Shown here: one piece after another, positions 26,459 to 36,623 of the stretch
How the letters are laid out: every line of letters starts with the position of its first letter
Position numbering within the stretch: the stretch's first letter is position 1
Source of the DNA: Phycisphaerae bacterium
GTDB taxonomy: Bacteria; Planctomycetota; Phycisphaerae; Phycisphaerales; SM1A02
Reading direction: 5' to 3'
Assembly: GCA_002717655.1 (NCBI GenBank)
Contig: PBAY01000026.1
Location: 1 to 64,000, forward strand
Length of the DNA stretch: 64,000 bases
Notes under the pieces: generated by a model
What the model was told of the DNA's origin: nothing
Database searches by the model: none
Seen by the model: only the letters and a program-made list of their open reading frames with translations
Position numbers and translations under genes: made by a program

Positions 26459-27858
26459 TTGATCTGAAACAACTCCGAGAATCGCCAGAACGCTTCATCC
26501 AGGGTGCTGAGGCCAAGAACATCGATGTCGATATCGATCGTCTTCTTGAGCTCGATCAACAGCGTCGGGATCTGCTCCAGAAACAGGAGACACTCCGTGC
26601 TGAGCAGAAGAAGATCGGCAAGGAGACCGGCCCCCAGATCGGAAAGCTCAAGGGGCAGCTGAAGTCAGTCGAAGATTCACAACGTCCCGAACTGGAAGCC
26701 CGGATCAGTGAACTGGAGGCCAGACCTGCCGCATTGAAACAGCAGATCCATGATCTGGATGAATCACTCGCGGTCATCGAGCCGGAATGGAAGAAGATCC
26801 AACTCCAGGTACCACAGCCTCCTGATGATGATGTTCCAAGAGGAAGTTCATCCGACGACAATGTGGAAATCCGAAGATGGGCGCCCGAGGGATGGGACTG
26901 GGATAAATCATTCGAGGAAAATCGTGGCTTTGCACCCAAGACACATCTGGAACTCGTACACGACCTGAACATGGTCGACTTTGAACGAGGGGTGAAGGTT
27001 GCGGGTTCCAGAAGCTATGTCCTCACCGGCGCGGGAATGAGACTGCATCAAGCAGTTCTGGCGTTTGGCATGCAGCACATCTGTGAAAAGCATGGTTTCC
27101 GCGCCACATCGGTACCGGTTCTGGTCCGGGAACAGGCCATGGTCGGCACCGGCTTCTTCCCCGGGGGGATTGAACAGACCTATCACATCGATTCTGACAG
27201 TACACCTGGCCCGGGACAGGATCTCTATCTCACTGGAACCGGCGAAGTGGGCCTGATGAGCCTCCATTCCGATGAGATCGTCGATGCGGATCAGTTTCCG
27301 ATGAAGTACGCCACGGTTTCAACCTGCTTTCGACGAGAAGCAGGTGCTGCCGGCAAGGATACGGCTGGACTCTATCGAATCCACCAGTTCGACAAGGTTG
27401 AACAGGTGATCATCGACAAGGCGGATGAAGCGACCAGTCGAACGCATCACGAGACCATGATCTCGATCGTGGAGGAACTCCTGCAAGCGATGCAACTTCC
27501 CTATCGCCTGCTTCAGTGCTGTACTGGAGATCTGGGCAGCAAGAATGCGGACATGATCGATATTGAATGCTGGATTCCTGGTCGAGGAGATGAAGCTTCC
27601 AATGGAAGGCCCGCGGGCGAATTTGGTGAGACTCATTCCGCTTCAAGGCTGTATGACTTCCAATGCAGAAGGCTCAACCTCCGTTACCGGGACAAGGACG
27701 GCAAGACGATCTTCTGTCACTCGCTCAACAATACTGTTGTCGCCAGCCCACGCATCCTGATACCTATTCTTGAAATGCATCAACAGGCGGATGGAAGCAT
27801 CATCATCCCGGATGTGCTGCGTCCATTCATGGGCGGATGTGAACGAATATCATCCTGA
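26455..27858 (+). CDS. serS: Seryl-tRNA synthetase
   Basis: Class II synthetase charging tRNA-Ser, which also occurs in this window. The N-terminal coiled-coil arm (about 30-105) binds the long variable arm of tRNA-Ser. The serine-binding block reads LYLTGTGEVGLMSLH, motif 2 STCFRREAGAAGKDTAGLYR and motif 3 HSLNNTVVASPRILIPILE. The 467 residues are somewhat above the usual 420-430. Translationally coupled to nadK by a 4-nt overlap; it ends 14 nt from the convergent small gene. Confidence 0.95.
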   Translation: MIDLKQLRESPERFIQGAEAKNIDVDIDRLLELDQQRRDLLQKQETLRAEQKKIGKETGPQIGKLKGQLKSVEDSQRPELEARISELEARPAALKQQIHDLDESLAVIEPEWKKIQLQVPQPPDDDVPRGSSSDDNVEIRRWAPEGWDWDKSFEENRGFAPKTHLELVHDLNMVDFERGVKVAGSRSYVLTGAGMRLHQAVLAFGMQHICEKHGFRATSVPVLVREQAMVGTGFFPGGIEQTYHIDSDSTPGPGQDLYLTGTGEVGLMSLHSDEIVDADQFPMKYATVSTCFRREAGAAGKDTAGLYRIHQFDKVEQVIIDKADEATSRTHHETMISIVEELLQAMQLPYRLLQCCTGDLGSKNADMIDIECWIPGRGDEASNGRPAGEFGETHSASRLYDFQCRRLNLRYRDKDGKTIFCHSLNNTVVASPRILIPILEMHQQADGSIIIPDVLRPFMGGCERISS

Positions 27859-27872
27859 TCTCGAAGATACCC

Positions 27873-28253
27873 CTAGAGCCCCGCTTCGCCTGCTGCATCC
27901 CGTAGACGATTCGCGGACAACTCCTCATACAAAGCCTTCTTTCCAAATCCCGGCCGAGCCCCGTGGGATTCAGCGGTGGCCTGATGCTCATCAAGATCGG
28001 AGATCAGCAGGACCCTCGCCCCGGGGAGCTGCTCGACTCTCGACTTGATCAGATCAAGACCTGAATGTCCTGCTGAAAAGGTCCCATCAAGCACCCGATT
28101 GACCAACCAGGTGTCCTGTTCGTCCTGATGATCAGCCAAGGCAGCATCATCGTTGGCAACATGTACCTCTGCATCATCAAGAACACGCTCAACCATCGAC
28201 TTGAGCATGTAGTTGTCCGGCCCACAGTGTCCAACCAGCACGATTCGCATCAT
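27873..28253 (-). CDS. Small hypothetical protein, possibly receiver-like
   Basis: A 126-residue soluble protein that overlaps the tilS stop by 4 nt and so is translated with it. The end, GARVLLISDLDEHQATA then GARPGFGKKAL, resembles strand 4 to helix 5 of response-regulator receiver domains with a lysine in the usual place, and the start (MRIVLVGHCGPDNYML) could be strand 1. No obvious phospho-acceptor Asp is seen in the middle. A degenerate receiver-like fold is possible but unproven. Confidence 0.65.
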   Translation of the reverse strand: MMRIVLVGHCGPDNYMLKSMVERVLDDAEVHVANDDAALADHQDEQDTWLVNRVLDGTFSAGHSGLDLIKSRVEQLPGARVLLISDLDEHQATAESHGARPGFGKKALYEELSANRLRDAAGEAGL

Positions 28254-29284
28254 GTATCTCCCTGTTCAATCCTGATCTCTCTCGCATTCACAATCAGATT
28301 CACACCAGAACCCAACTGGAAACTTCGCTGATGCATCCCATGATCACCTACTGCTTCCGCTGCGGCAAACAGTGCATCATGCGAAAGACGATCAGGAGTC
28401 AGTGAGGTGACACAGAGCACCGATCGTCTCAAACCACCTGCCACAATGGAAACCGGAAGCCGCGAAAGTTCAGATCGATCCCAGCAACGTTCCGCCGCAT
28501 CTCCAAACATGGATGCGATGAGACCTTCCAGCGCCGTAGCGGCCGCAGCCTGTAGATCAGCTGATGCTGCCGCCCGAACCGCTGCCCCTGGCCAGAGCGA
28601 CTCGAAGACTGGCAGTACATCACGACGCAGCCTCCCTCGCTGAGTCGCGGGGTCGACATTTCCAGGGTCATCACACCAGGAAATGCCCGCAGCCTGACAA
28701 AGAGACTCCGCATCATTTCGCGAAATCCTCAACAGCGGCCTGATGAGCAGAATGCCATCTGCAAGCACGCGCTTTCTGGCCATGCCGGCAAGCCCGGTTG
28801 GACCGGCACCCCTGCCGATGGCAGCGAGAATCGTCTCAAACTGATCCTCGGCATGATGGCCTGTTGCAATGAAGGAAGCATGACAATCCAAAGCCGCCTG
28901 CTCAAGGGCTTCATAACGCATCTTGCGAGCAGTAGCAGAGGTTCCATCGGCAACCTCGACATGACGAATCTCCGCGGGAATCTGGAACTGCTCTGAAATC
29001 GCCAGTACATGCGCTGCTTCTTCATCCGCTTCGGGGCGAAGATGATGGTGAACATGGACAACTCTCGGAAGCATCGACCAGTCGTCATGATCACGAAGCA
29101 CAACCGCTGCAATCAACAACGCAAGAGAATCACGGCCACCACTTACTGCAAGAACGACCGGGCCCGGTCGCTGATCCTCACAGGCCATGCGGAACCCACG
29201 CCCGATCTCATGTACCACACCATGACGACGTGCCTCCAGAGGCACCAAGGATTCACCTTCGGGCTGGTTGATCTGATCAATCAC
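28250..29284 (-). CDS. tilS: tRNA(Ile)-lysidine synthase
   Basis: Adds lysine to C34 of the CAU-anticodon tRNA-Ile so that it reads AUA. The PP-loop LAVSGGRDSLALL is present, followed by VVHVHHHLRPEADEEAAHV and IATGHHAEDQFETIL with GAGPTGLAGM, all hallmarks of TilS. 344 residues is a short form with a reduced C-terminal domain. It follows astD by 24 nt on the same strand, so it probably sits in the same transcript, a mixed-function operon. Confidence 0.93.
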   Translation of the reverse strand: MIDQINQPEGESLVPLEARRHGVVHEIGRGFRMACEDQRPGPVVLAVSGGRDSLALLIAAVVLRDHDDWSMLPRVVHVHHHLRPEADEEAAHVLAISEQFQIPAEIRHVEVADGTSATARKMRYEALEQAALDCHASFIATGHHAEDQFETILAAIGRGAGPTGLAGMARKRVLADGILLIRPLLRISRNDAESLCQAAGISWCDDPGNVDPATQRGRLRRDVLPVFESLWPGAAVRAAASADLQAAAATALEGLIASMFGDAAERCWDRSELSRLPVSIVAGGLRRSVLCVTSLTPDRLSHDALFAAAEAVGDHGMHQRSFQLGSGVNLIVNAREIRIEQGDT

Positions 29285-29308
29285 TTCTTGATGCTAGCAA
29301 GCTCATGC

Positions 29309-30808
29309 TCAGGAAGAGCCAAGCCATCCATCCTGCCACTCCATGCCCTGAGGAGGCTCGATCTCAGGCCCTTCCTGAAGCAGACTGGCCACCGGATAGG
29401 CACAGGAATCAATCGCAAGGGCCGCAGCAGGACGATGATTACCACTCTGTCCAACACCGCCGAACGGCAATCGGCTGGAAGCTCCTGCAGTACCCACATT
29501 CCAGTTCAGACAGCCTGCGGGTATCTCGGCAAAGCAACGATCAAATACTGCTCGATCCTTGCTGAAGATCGAGGCGGCGAGTCCATAACGCGTGCACTTG
29601 GCCTGCGCGATCGCCTCCTCCAGAGAAGAGACGACGCAGATCTGAACCAAGGGTCCGAAGATCTCATCATCATGCTCCATGTCGAATCCATCGACTTCCA
29701 CCACACCTGCAGAGAGGAACCAGCCTTCTCGAGGCAACTCCACGGCAGGCACCAGCACCTTGCCGCCTGAATCGACCAGTTGCCGTTGACTTTCAAGAAC
29801 ACGATCACGAGCACGCTCACTTACAAGAGGTCCCATGAATGGCATCACGGGATCATCATGAGCGCCGACCAGAAGCGTTGAAGCGGCCTTGCAGAAAGCC
29901 GAGAGAAACTGTTCGGCAACTCGTTCATGAACCATGATGCGACGAGTACAGGTACAACGCTGACCCGTAGTCGCGAAGGAGGCCCTGACGCACTCGATGG
30001 CCGCCAACCGGAGATCGGCATCCTCATGCACGATTGCCGGATTGTTCCCTCCAAGTTCCAAGGCCACGATTCGACCCGGAGTGTCGATGTTCTGCTCGAG
30101 AATCATGCGTCCAACCGGCCAGGAGCCCGTGAACAGAATGCCATTCACATCATCGCTGGTACACAGACGCTGCGAACCCTCCGGCCCGGCCTGCACCACA
30201 TTGAATACACCCGGAGGAAGCGCTGCTTCAAGCATCATTTCACCGAGTTTCTGACCTACTGCGGGCGCGAACTCGGATGGCTTGAAGACCACGGTGTTGC
30301 CAGCCGGCAAAGCTGGCACGAATTGACCGTTGGGCAGATGAGCGGGAAAGTTGAAGGGACCGATCACCGCCATGACGCCATGAGGACGATAACGGCACCG
30401 GCCTTCACGGCCTGCACCGGCTTCAGCCGTCCAGTCATCAAGTCGCCCGGCAACTGTTCGTTCAAGGGTCAGATCAACCTTGCCACCAAGTGCCGATGCT
30501 TCAATTCTTGACTCAGCCAGAGGTTTGCCGACCTCTCTGGCAATCAGGTTCGCCAGTTCATCGACATGCGATCGTGTGACATCCCGCCATCTTCGAAGAT
30601 GTTCAGCTCGTTCTTCCATGGACAATGCCGCCCAGGGACCGAAGGCCGCACGGGCAGCTACCGTTGCCTCATCAACATGTGCGAGAGAAGGATTGCCAGA
30701 CCACATCACTCGATCTGGATAAGCCGGATCCGTCGAGACAAGCGAGTCTCCTTCAATAGGCCGATGCTTGCCGCCGATGATGTCGCGTGGCTGAAAGCCT
30801 TCACTCAT
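29309..30808 (-). CDS. astD: Succinylglutamate-semialdehyde dehydrogenase
   Basis: NAD-dependent aldehyde dehydrogenase of the arginine succinyltransferase pathway, oxidising N-succinylglutamate semialdehyde. Family marks include VIGPFNFPAHLPNGQFVPAL, FKPSEFAP, ALELGGNNPAIVH with the catalytic Glu and TTGQRCTCTRRI with the catalytic Cys; the HLPNG phrase is typical of AstD. 499 residues. Start is the ATG overlapping the astA stop (ATGA). Assignment to AstD rather than another ALDH is supported by astA next door. Confidence 0.92.
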   Translation of the reverse strand: MSEGFQPRDIIGGKHRPIEGDSLVSTDPAYPDRVMWSGNPSLAHVDEATVAARAAFGPWAALSMEERAEHLRRWRDVTRSHVDELANLIAREVGKPLAESRIEASALGGKVDLTLERTVAGRLDDWTAEAGAGREGRCRYRPHGVMAVIGPFNFPAHLPNGQFVPALPAGNTVVFKPSEFAPAVGQKLGEMMLEAALPPGVFNVVQAGPEGSQRLCTSDDVNGILFTGSWPVGRMILEQNIDTPGRIVALELGGNNPAIVHEDADLRLAAIECVRASFATTGQRCTCTRRIMVHERVAEQFLSAFCKAASTLLVGAHDDPVMPFMGPLVSERARDRVLESQRQLVDSGGKVLVPAVELPREGWFLSAGVVEVDGFDMEHDDEIFGPLVQICVVSSLEEAIAQAKCTRYGLAASIFSKDRAVFDRCFAEIPAGCLNWNVGTAGASSRLPFGGVGQSGNHRPAAALAIDSCAYPVASLLQEGPEIEPPQGMEWQDGWLGSS

Positions 30809-31875
30809 GTTGTCAACGACTCCTGACCCGCAGACGACTGATCGGCAAGGCCGCTTGAAGATTCCTGAGGCGTCCAGCTGACCGACATCCCGGGCTTGAG
30901 ACCCAGTGCCTTGGCGGCTTCCTCTGGAAGACACAACGCTTCACCTTCGAGTTTCACGCCGCTTTTGATTGCACGAAAATCACTTCCACGGTGCGTGCAG
31001 ACGATCGATTGAGTCAATTCATCCGTTGCAGAAACCACTCCCTTGAATGAAGTGGTCGAAGTAGCTCGTACGAGCGGAATCTCATCCCGCACCGCCTCCA
31101 GATAAGGACCGCCATCAAATGGATCGACTTCGTCAATATGATGAAATCCAAGACGCTCAAGCATGCGCAAAGCCGGCACCGCATCGGGGCTCACGTGGCC
31201 GATGAGCCGACGAGCTTCAGCCGGCAACAACGATGCGTAGATCTCCACCTCTGGAAAGAGCGAAGTGATGAACTCCTTGGAGGTACGACTGAACGCATCA
31301 GCTTCGCGATAGGAAAGGTTGATGAATCTTCTTCCGAGGTGGTCCCACAACATGGTTCGACCGTCAGGCGTGAGGGCCCCCATGATCTCACCGATGATCC
31401 GCTCCGAGAAAAGTTCAGGACATGTTCCCATGAAGGAGAATCGAACCTTGCTCAACAGCGAACCAAGACGGTCCGGCGTACCTCGATGCGAAGGAGCAAG
31501 AACCAGGCCTCCTACTTCGGTGGAACCTGAGGAATCCTGACATAACTGCAAGGTGATCTGGACATGACCGGTCTGCAGATCCCGACTGTAATGCTCCCGC
31601 TTTCTGACCTTCAGAACAAGGCGTGGCATCTTCTCACTGCCTTTGCCGGCAATGAGACAGGAGGTTCCAACCACTCGATCCGAATCGGTATCGACAAGTA
31701 CGAACACATACTGTCGATCTCGAGGATCGACTTCACCCTTGAAGCTGGCTCTTGAAAGCGTGAGGATGTCATGAAGAGAATTCGAGTCAGCAGGCAGATT
31801 GTTGGAATGCACCGTTCGAGCCAGCCGAATCAAGGATTCGTGATCGTCCAGAATGGCATTGCGAACCACAAACAT
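30805..31875 (-). CDS. astA: Arginine N-succinyltransferase
   Basis: Transfers succinyl from succinyl-CoA to arginine (or ornithine), first step of the ammonia-producing AST route. Typical blocks are MFVVRNAILDDHESLIRLA, FVLVDTDSDRVVGTS, LVLAPSHRGTPDRLGSLLSK and LWDHLGRRFINLSYREAD; GNAT-like fold. 356 residues, family-typical. Linked by one-base overlap (TGATG) to the aminotransferase upstream and by 4 nt to astD downstream. Genes for AstB and AstE are not present in the window. Confidence 0.93.
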   Translation of the reverse strand: MFVVRNAILDDHESLIRLARTVHSNNLPADSNSLHDILTLSRASFKGEVDPRDRQYVFVLVDTDSDRVVGTSCLIAGKGSEKMPRLVLKVRKREHYSRDLQTGHVQITLQLCQDSSGSTEVGGLVLAPSHRGTPDRLGSLLSKVRFSFMGTCPELFSERIIGEIMGALTPDGRTMLWDHLGRRFINLSYREADAFSRTSKEFITSLFPEVEIYASLLPAEARRLIGHVSPDAVPALRMLERLGFHHIDEVDPFDGGPYLEAVRDEIPLVRATSTTSFKGVVSATDELTQSIVCTHRGSDFRAIKSGVKLEGEALCLPEEAAKALGLKPGMSVSWTPQESSSGLADQSSAGQESLTT

Positions 31876-33305
31876 CAGGACTCATCCTCCAGAACTGAAC
31901 CTACGATTTCCATGACTGCCTCGATATCCGCATCCTGAAGAACACCCACGGGCGGAAGGAATCTGAGATGAAATGGGCCATGTCCACAGGTAAAGGCCAT
32001 GACTCCTGCGTCGAGCAGACGCATGATCAGAGGTTTGACGCGGGATCCTTCCCCACCGTATGGCGTCAATCGCATCATCCCACCAGTTCCTCCGACGATT
32101 TCATCAAGATCGGCCGTCTGTCCGGGGTTGAACATTGAAGGAAAGCATTCCGGGTGTGCTTCCAGAAGCGTCCCGGCCAGTCGCCGGAAAGTCGCATGAA
32201 GTCTTGCATGCCTTCCATCGGAACCATAGGAATCTCCTGAACGTAATCGTTCGATGATTCGACGTCCGACCTGAAGTGCCGCCGTCGATCCAATGAAGGT
32301 CGCACTGAGAAGACCAGGCTTTGGATTCAAGGCTTCCGTGTAAAGCGTTGCACAGACCTGGGACATCTTGCCCAGCGTGACAACATCCGCATACTCCGCA
32401 AGATCCAGAGCCTGGAACTGGAACAGTTCTTCGGTTCGACCAAAGCTCTGAACCTCATCAAACCAGATTGGAACTCCCGCTTCACGAGCTCGCTCAAGCA
32501 GTGGAATCCAGAATTCCCGAGGAGCGGTATTGAAACCGCCTTCGCCTTGAACCAGTTCCATCATGAAACAGGAATGCTGCGACGGATAACGACGAAGAAA
32601 CTCATCAAGACAGGCGATCGTACGCGCAGTGGAGCCTTCAGGATCCTGCTGATCATAGAACGGCAGGTAATCAACATCGGTATTCAGCGGAATACCCTGT
32701 CGACCGCCCGCACTGTCACCGATCTGACACATGGTGGTCGTGCGGCCAGCAAAACAATGCTCGAAGGTCAATACTCGTGCCGCCCCGCCGGTGTGCTGCA
32801 TGCAGATCTTGAGTGCATTTTCGTTCGACAACGCGCCTGAGTTGGTCAGGAAGCAGTGCTTCAGACGATCGGGTGCGGCAGATTCAACCAGCAAGGCGGA
32901 AAATGCTGCGGCATCAGCGTTGCACTGAAGGTTGCCCTGCATGACGGCGTCACTCATGGAAGCCAGCAAAGCGGTTCTGATCAGATCCAGATCACCGTGA
33001 CCGAAGGAATGAACTCCAATCCCAGTGATGAAGTCATACTTGACGGATCCATCGGTCATGGCGACAAGGGCACCGCGACCAAGCCCTGCACCCATGACAG
33101 GAAAGAACAGACCACGCCCCCGTTCACGGGCGAACTGATCAATGCAGGGTTCAGAAGATGCGATCAGATCCGGATCCGGCCCTTTGACACCTGTGAGGGT
33201 CTGCTGAGCTTGATCGATCTGGGCCAGAATCGACGCGATCGCCGAATCGGTTTCGGAATTCGCCAGGGCCGGATAGAGCCCCGGATGTGTTGAATCAGTG
33301 GTCAT
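31875..33305 (-). CDS. Class III aminotransferase, probable succinylornithine/acetylornithine-type
   Basis: PLP-dependent omega-amino-acid transaminase of 476 residues. It shows FLTNSGALSNENALKI (cofactor phosphate site), MMELVQGEGGFNTAPREFW, WFDEVQSFGRTEELF and the PLP lysine in VVTLGKMSQV. Placement directly before astA and astD suggests the AstC role, succinylornithine to succinylglutamate semialdehyde; the enzyme is longer than AstC (about 406) and carries its own N-terminal extension, so another amino donor such as lysine or diaminobutyrate is possible. Start at the ATG ten codons inside the longest frame. Confidence 0.85.
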   Translation of the reverse strand: MTTDSTHPGLYPALANSETDSAIASILAQIDQAQQTLTGVKGPDPDLIASSEPCIDQFARERGRGLFFPVMGAGLGRGALVAMTDGSVKYDFITGIGVHSFGHGDLDLIRTALLASMSDAVMQGNLQCNADAAAFSALLVESAAPDRLKHCFLTNSGALSNENALKICMQHTGGAARVLTFEHCFAGRTTTMCQIGDSAGGRQGIPLNTDVDYLPFYDQQDPEGSTARTIACLDEFLRRYPSQHSCFMMELVQGEGGFNTAPREFWIPLLERAREAGVPIWFDEVQSFGRTEELFQFQALDLAEYADVVTLGKMSQVCATLYTEALNPKPGLLSATFIGSTAALQVGRRIIERLRSGDSYGSDGRHARLHATFRRLAGTLLEAHPECFPSMFNPGQTADLDEIVGGTGGMMRLTPYGGEGSRVKPLIMRLLDAGVMAFTCGHGPFHLRFLPPVGVLQDADIEAVMEIVGSVLEDES

Positions 33306-33359
33306 ATGGCCAGATTGTAGGGGGTGCCGCAATCGTGGACGAACCTGACATGAACAATC

Positions 33360-34446
33360 TCAGTTCCCACGCTCAAATTCGAGGGTGAGCCACTTCCCAC
33401 GATCGGCAGGCCCACGACAGGCCTCAAGGCGTCGATCAGCTGGAATCCCGACGAGACAGGCATTCGTGGTTGTCGGCTCTCCATCCTCAGGGTAACGGTT
33501 GATGGCCAGCGAACCACCCGAACGATCCATCATGACTTCTCGAGCGGCATCAGCGTCATGCAGTCCTCCCTCGAGCAAGGCTCCGACTCTTTCCAGACGT
33601 GAACGACTGCTGGGCGAAACCGGCTCGCTTTCACAGGCCACGTGCGCTTCATCCAGACAGTGATTGGTCTGGACAAGAGGAAGCTGGCCGAGATCTCGCC
33701 GAACTGCACGGTCGCTGGAGCACTCCAGCTGAACCCCCTGAGCAGGATCGGCATACCAGTAGGAATGGGCTGCCGCACGCGGTGCTTCGATCGCGATTCT
33801 CGCTGCCTCTGAAGCTGTACGCTCACGTATCGCCCGATGCTGGATATCCAGATATCCAACTCCAGGACGAGCGCCTCGTACCTTCAGGTTCGTCGTTCCG
33901 ACCCACAAGCCGTGTTCGTTCATTCCGATGAGCGTTGGTGTGCCGGCAACGGTGACACTCCAGGTTTCGGGACCATCATCCGGCAATCGATGAACACCGA
34001 CGACGTAATGAACATCGCCTGCATTGAGATCCCAGGTCTGCCCTGCCACAAGTGGCGAGGTTCCCGCAGCTGGTGACATGAAGGCCGTACACCCTTCATC
34101 AGCACCCGGAGGCAATGCGCCGATCGAGGCCACATCACGGATATCCGTCAAGTTCGAGGTTGCGTACAGATCCTCCAGCGTGACCTTGGCACCCCTCGCT
34201 GTCGCCTGCAATTCGATGAATCCATCATGATCCCATTCCTGAAGCACCGCCAGGCAGGCTCGAGCTGCGTCACGATAGGCTTCCATGCCTCCGTGAATAC
34301 TTCGCTCTGCCAGATAGCTTGCGGCGTTGTTCAATCGGTGGTCCACCAGTCCAGCGATCGAATCACGCAGGGATTCCCCCAGCATTTCACCCATGATGGC
34401 CGGCGTACCTGAAACCGTTACACAATGAAGCTGAATAGCGTTCACA
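33360..34446 (-). CDS. C45 family Ntn-hydrolase (acyl-CoA:6-APA acyltransferase-like)
   Basis: A 362-residue protein of the isopenicillin-N acyltransferase group, which self-cleaves to expose an N-terminal Cys nucleophile. The site here is GADEGCTAFMSP with C119, followed by GQTWDLNAGD and MNEHGLWVGTTNLK typical of the family. Members make or break amide bonds with fatty or small acyl groups; the substrate is unknown. Start is the GTG overlapping the dapF stop (GTGA) with GGAGG 4 nt upstream; a much longer frame into dapF is rejected. It lies between dapF and the ast genes. Confidence 0.85.
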
Positions 34447-35242
34447 TCACCTCCGCCAGATCGTCCCTGCCGGCTTGTTCTGATTTCATTGAAACCAACC
34501 CTACAGAACCCACATTCGTCAGCTGCCGGCCAGCGCCACGCCAGTTCACCCGGATCTGACCGCCTGGTTGATGGACATCCACACATCTGGAAGAGATGCC
34601 CTTGGTTGCCAACGCCGCAACGGTAGCCGTGGCACCTGAAGCGCAGGCCAGCGTTGGCCCCACTCCACGTTCCCATGACTTCATTCTGATCAAACCCGGA
34701 TGACAGACTTCTACAGCATGCCAGTTAAGCGAGTCGCCATTGTTCTGCAGCCGACACTCGACTTCCTGCTTCCATTCCAATTCACCTGGAAGCTCTTCGT
34801 ACTGAATGATTCCATGAAGATTCCCCAGATCGACGAATTCATGATCATCTCTTGACTCAACTCGCGCCGATGGCATGCGGGCCCAGACAACCCCTTTGTC
34901 ACAACTGGACTCCAGCACCCTTGCCTTCAGATGCTGCTGATCAACCGCGACGTTGATTGTTCTCCCCGCAGCAATTCCTCGACGATGAAGCTCAAAGGCG
35001 ACACAACGAAGTCCATTGCCGCACATGCTTGCGGAGGATCCATCGGCATTGATGATTCCCATTCGGATATCGACCTCCGAATCGCCGGCGGAAAGAACCA
35101 GTAGTCCATCAACAGGGATCCCCTGCCCAAGGAGGTCCGCCATCAGCCCCACTGGCTCACGGGACACCAGATCCACCTGATCAACGATGGCAAAGCAGTT
35201 ACCGGTCCCCTGCATGAAAGTAAGTGATGGAAGCAAAGACAT
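34442..35242 (-). CDS. dapF: Diaminopimelate epimerase
   Basis: Interconverts LL- and meso-diaminopimelate for lysine and, where present, peptidoglycan. Both catalytic cysteines are seen, in SSASMCGNGLRCVAFEL and in ERGVGPTLACASGATATV; the second block normally reads ACGTGA or ACGSGA, here ACASGA. TGNCFAIVD at the start is typical. 266 residues. Overlaps the next gene by 5 nt and follows the M48 gene by 13 nt. Confidence 0.92.
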   Translation of the reverse strand: MSLLPSLTFMQGTGNCFAIVDQVDLVSREPVGLMADLLGQGIPVDGLLVLSAGDSEVDIRMGIINADGSSASMCGNGLRCVAFELHRRGIAAGRTINVAVDQQHLKARVLESSCDKGVVWARMPSARVESRDDHEFVDLGNLHGIIQYEELPGELEWKQEVECRLQNNGDSLNWHAVEVCHPGLIRMKSWERGVGPTLACASGATATVAALATKGISSRCVDVHQPGGQIRVNWRGAGRQLTNVGSVGLVSMKSEQAGRDDLAEVM

Positions 35243-35255
35243 GTCTAGATCTGAT

Positions 35256-36611
35256 TCAGGTTGAAAAATCGGGCACGAACATGGCCAGACAAAGAAGAGA
35301 AGCCAAGCCTACCACTACAGTAGTGATCTTGATACGACCTACAACTCTATCGATCGGCAGTGAGTCGCGAGCTCGTCCAACAAGATCTGTCAGACGGTGG
35401 CACCGCAGACGTATGGAGCCATGCCTCCAGTCATTTCGACGTCCATCATCCCCATTCAACGCCGAGATCGACTGCAAAGCCCCGATCATGGCCGTGGTGG
35501 CCTCCACTGTGATGACCTGATCAGAGGTGCGATCCTCACTCAGATCACGGACTGCACAAGCATCCGCCTGCCATTCAAATCGCCGCGATATCCAGCCGAA
35601 TACCAACCAGAGAATCAGGACCAGACTGACCAGGCGCAGGAGACCTTCCACATGGGGAATCGCTGGAATCGCCATCCATACCACTTCCAATGCAAGCACC
35701 AGGGTGATGATTGAAGCAAGCAACCATGGAATGTGATGACATCTTGCATGCCCGACCTCATGAGCCATCACAGCCTCGACATAATGCTCCGGCATCCAGC
35801 GAATCATGCTCCTGGTCAGCAGAATGTAACGAAGCCTGCCCAGAATTCCGACCACAGCCGCATTGACCAAGCCGGCGCCCGTGTCCCAGGACAGGATGTC
35901 CCGGACTGGAACACCCTGACGCTGACAGATCCGCTCCAGACGATCTCTGAGCAGGCCTGCTTCAAGTGGCGCCACCGACAGCATGGCTCTCATGATCAAG
36001 GGAGCGAAGATGAAAATCGCTGCCGTCACCAGCAGAACCAGCAACTGGCGAACCTCTTCAGCAATGGTCTCTTCATCAAGCGTTCCGAGGAACTCGACGC
36101 TTCCCAGAATCAGTCCTGCGGGAACAAGAAGCAGGAGCACTTGAATGACAAACATGTTCCAGGCACATGACCATCTAGTTGTGGCCAACGATTCTTCTTC
36201 ATGGCGACAGGCAACTGCGCGATCAACCGAATACCACGCAACGCCAATCAGGTAATACCCCGACAGTACCGGCAGCAACAAAACCAGTTCGTCGACAAGA
36301 ACCAAGTCGCCCAACCACTGCCGAACCATGGACAAACCATTGAAGATGAGCACGCTGACCAATCCACTCAATACGAGAACGGCGCGCAAGAATCTCAGGA
36401 CTCTGGAAGCAATGGACAAGAACTCAATTCGGCCCCGACGTATTGCGACAGCAGATCTACCAAACCAGACGAAAGCAAGAATCACGCAAAGCGCAGGCAC
36501 ACCAGCCCAGATCGACAACGCCGTCCAGAGACGATCTTCCAGAGACCACATGTCCAGCCCATGCCCTGCATGGGCGACCATGACTGCAGCCAACAGAAGC
36601 AGAGGGAGCAT
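35256..36611 (-). CDS. M48 family membrane metalloprotease
   Basis: Membrane-bound zinc peptidase. The active site is AVMAHEVGHARCHHIPW (HEXXH), followed about 60-70 residues later by FEWQADACAVRDL, supplying the third ligand. Several hydrophobic helices occur before the site and two after it, as in HtpX/Ste24-like enzymes that handle misfolded membrane proteins. ATG chosen; a GTG two codons earlier is equally possible. In a tight run with the preceding lipoprotein gene (12 nt) and dapF. Confidence 0.9.
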   Translation of the reverse strand: MLPLLLLAAVMVAHAGHGLDMWSLEDRLWTALSIWAGVPALCVILAFVWFGRSAVAIRRGRIEFLSIASRVLRFLRAVLVLSGLVSVLIFNGLSMVRQWLGDLVLVDELVLLLPVLSGYYLIGVAWYSVDRAVACRHEEESLATTRWSCAWNMFVIQVLLLLVPAGLILGSVEFLGTLDEETIAEEVRQLLVLLVTAAIFIFAPLIMRAMLSVAPLEAGLLRDRLERICQRQGVPVRDILSWDTGAGLVNAAVVGILGRLRYILLTRSMIRWMPEHYVEAVMAHEVGHARCHHIPWLLASIITLVLALEVVWMAIPAIPHVEGLLRLVSLVLILWLVFGWISRRFEWQADACAVRDLSEDRTSDQVITVEATTAMIGALQSISALNGDDGRRNDWRHGSIRLRCHRLTDLVGRARDSLPIDRVVGRIKITTVVVGLASLLCLAMFVPDFST

Positions 36612-36623
36612 CGACACGTCTGG

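Noticed and set aside
33360-34676. 438-residue version of the C45 protein
   Set aside because: The extra N-terminus lies inside dapF; the GTG with GGAGG at the dapF stop gives a family-length protein.
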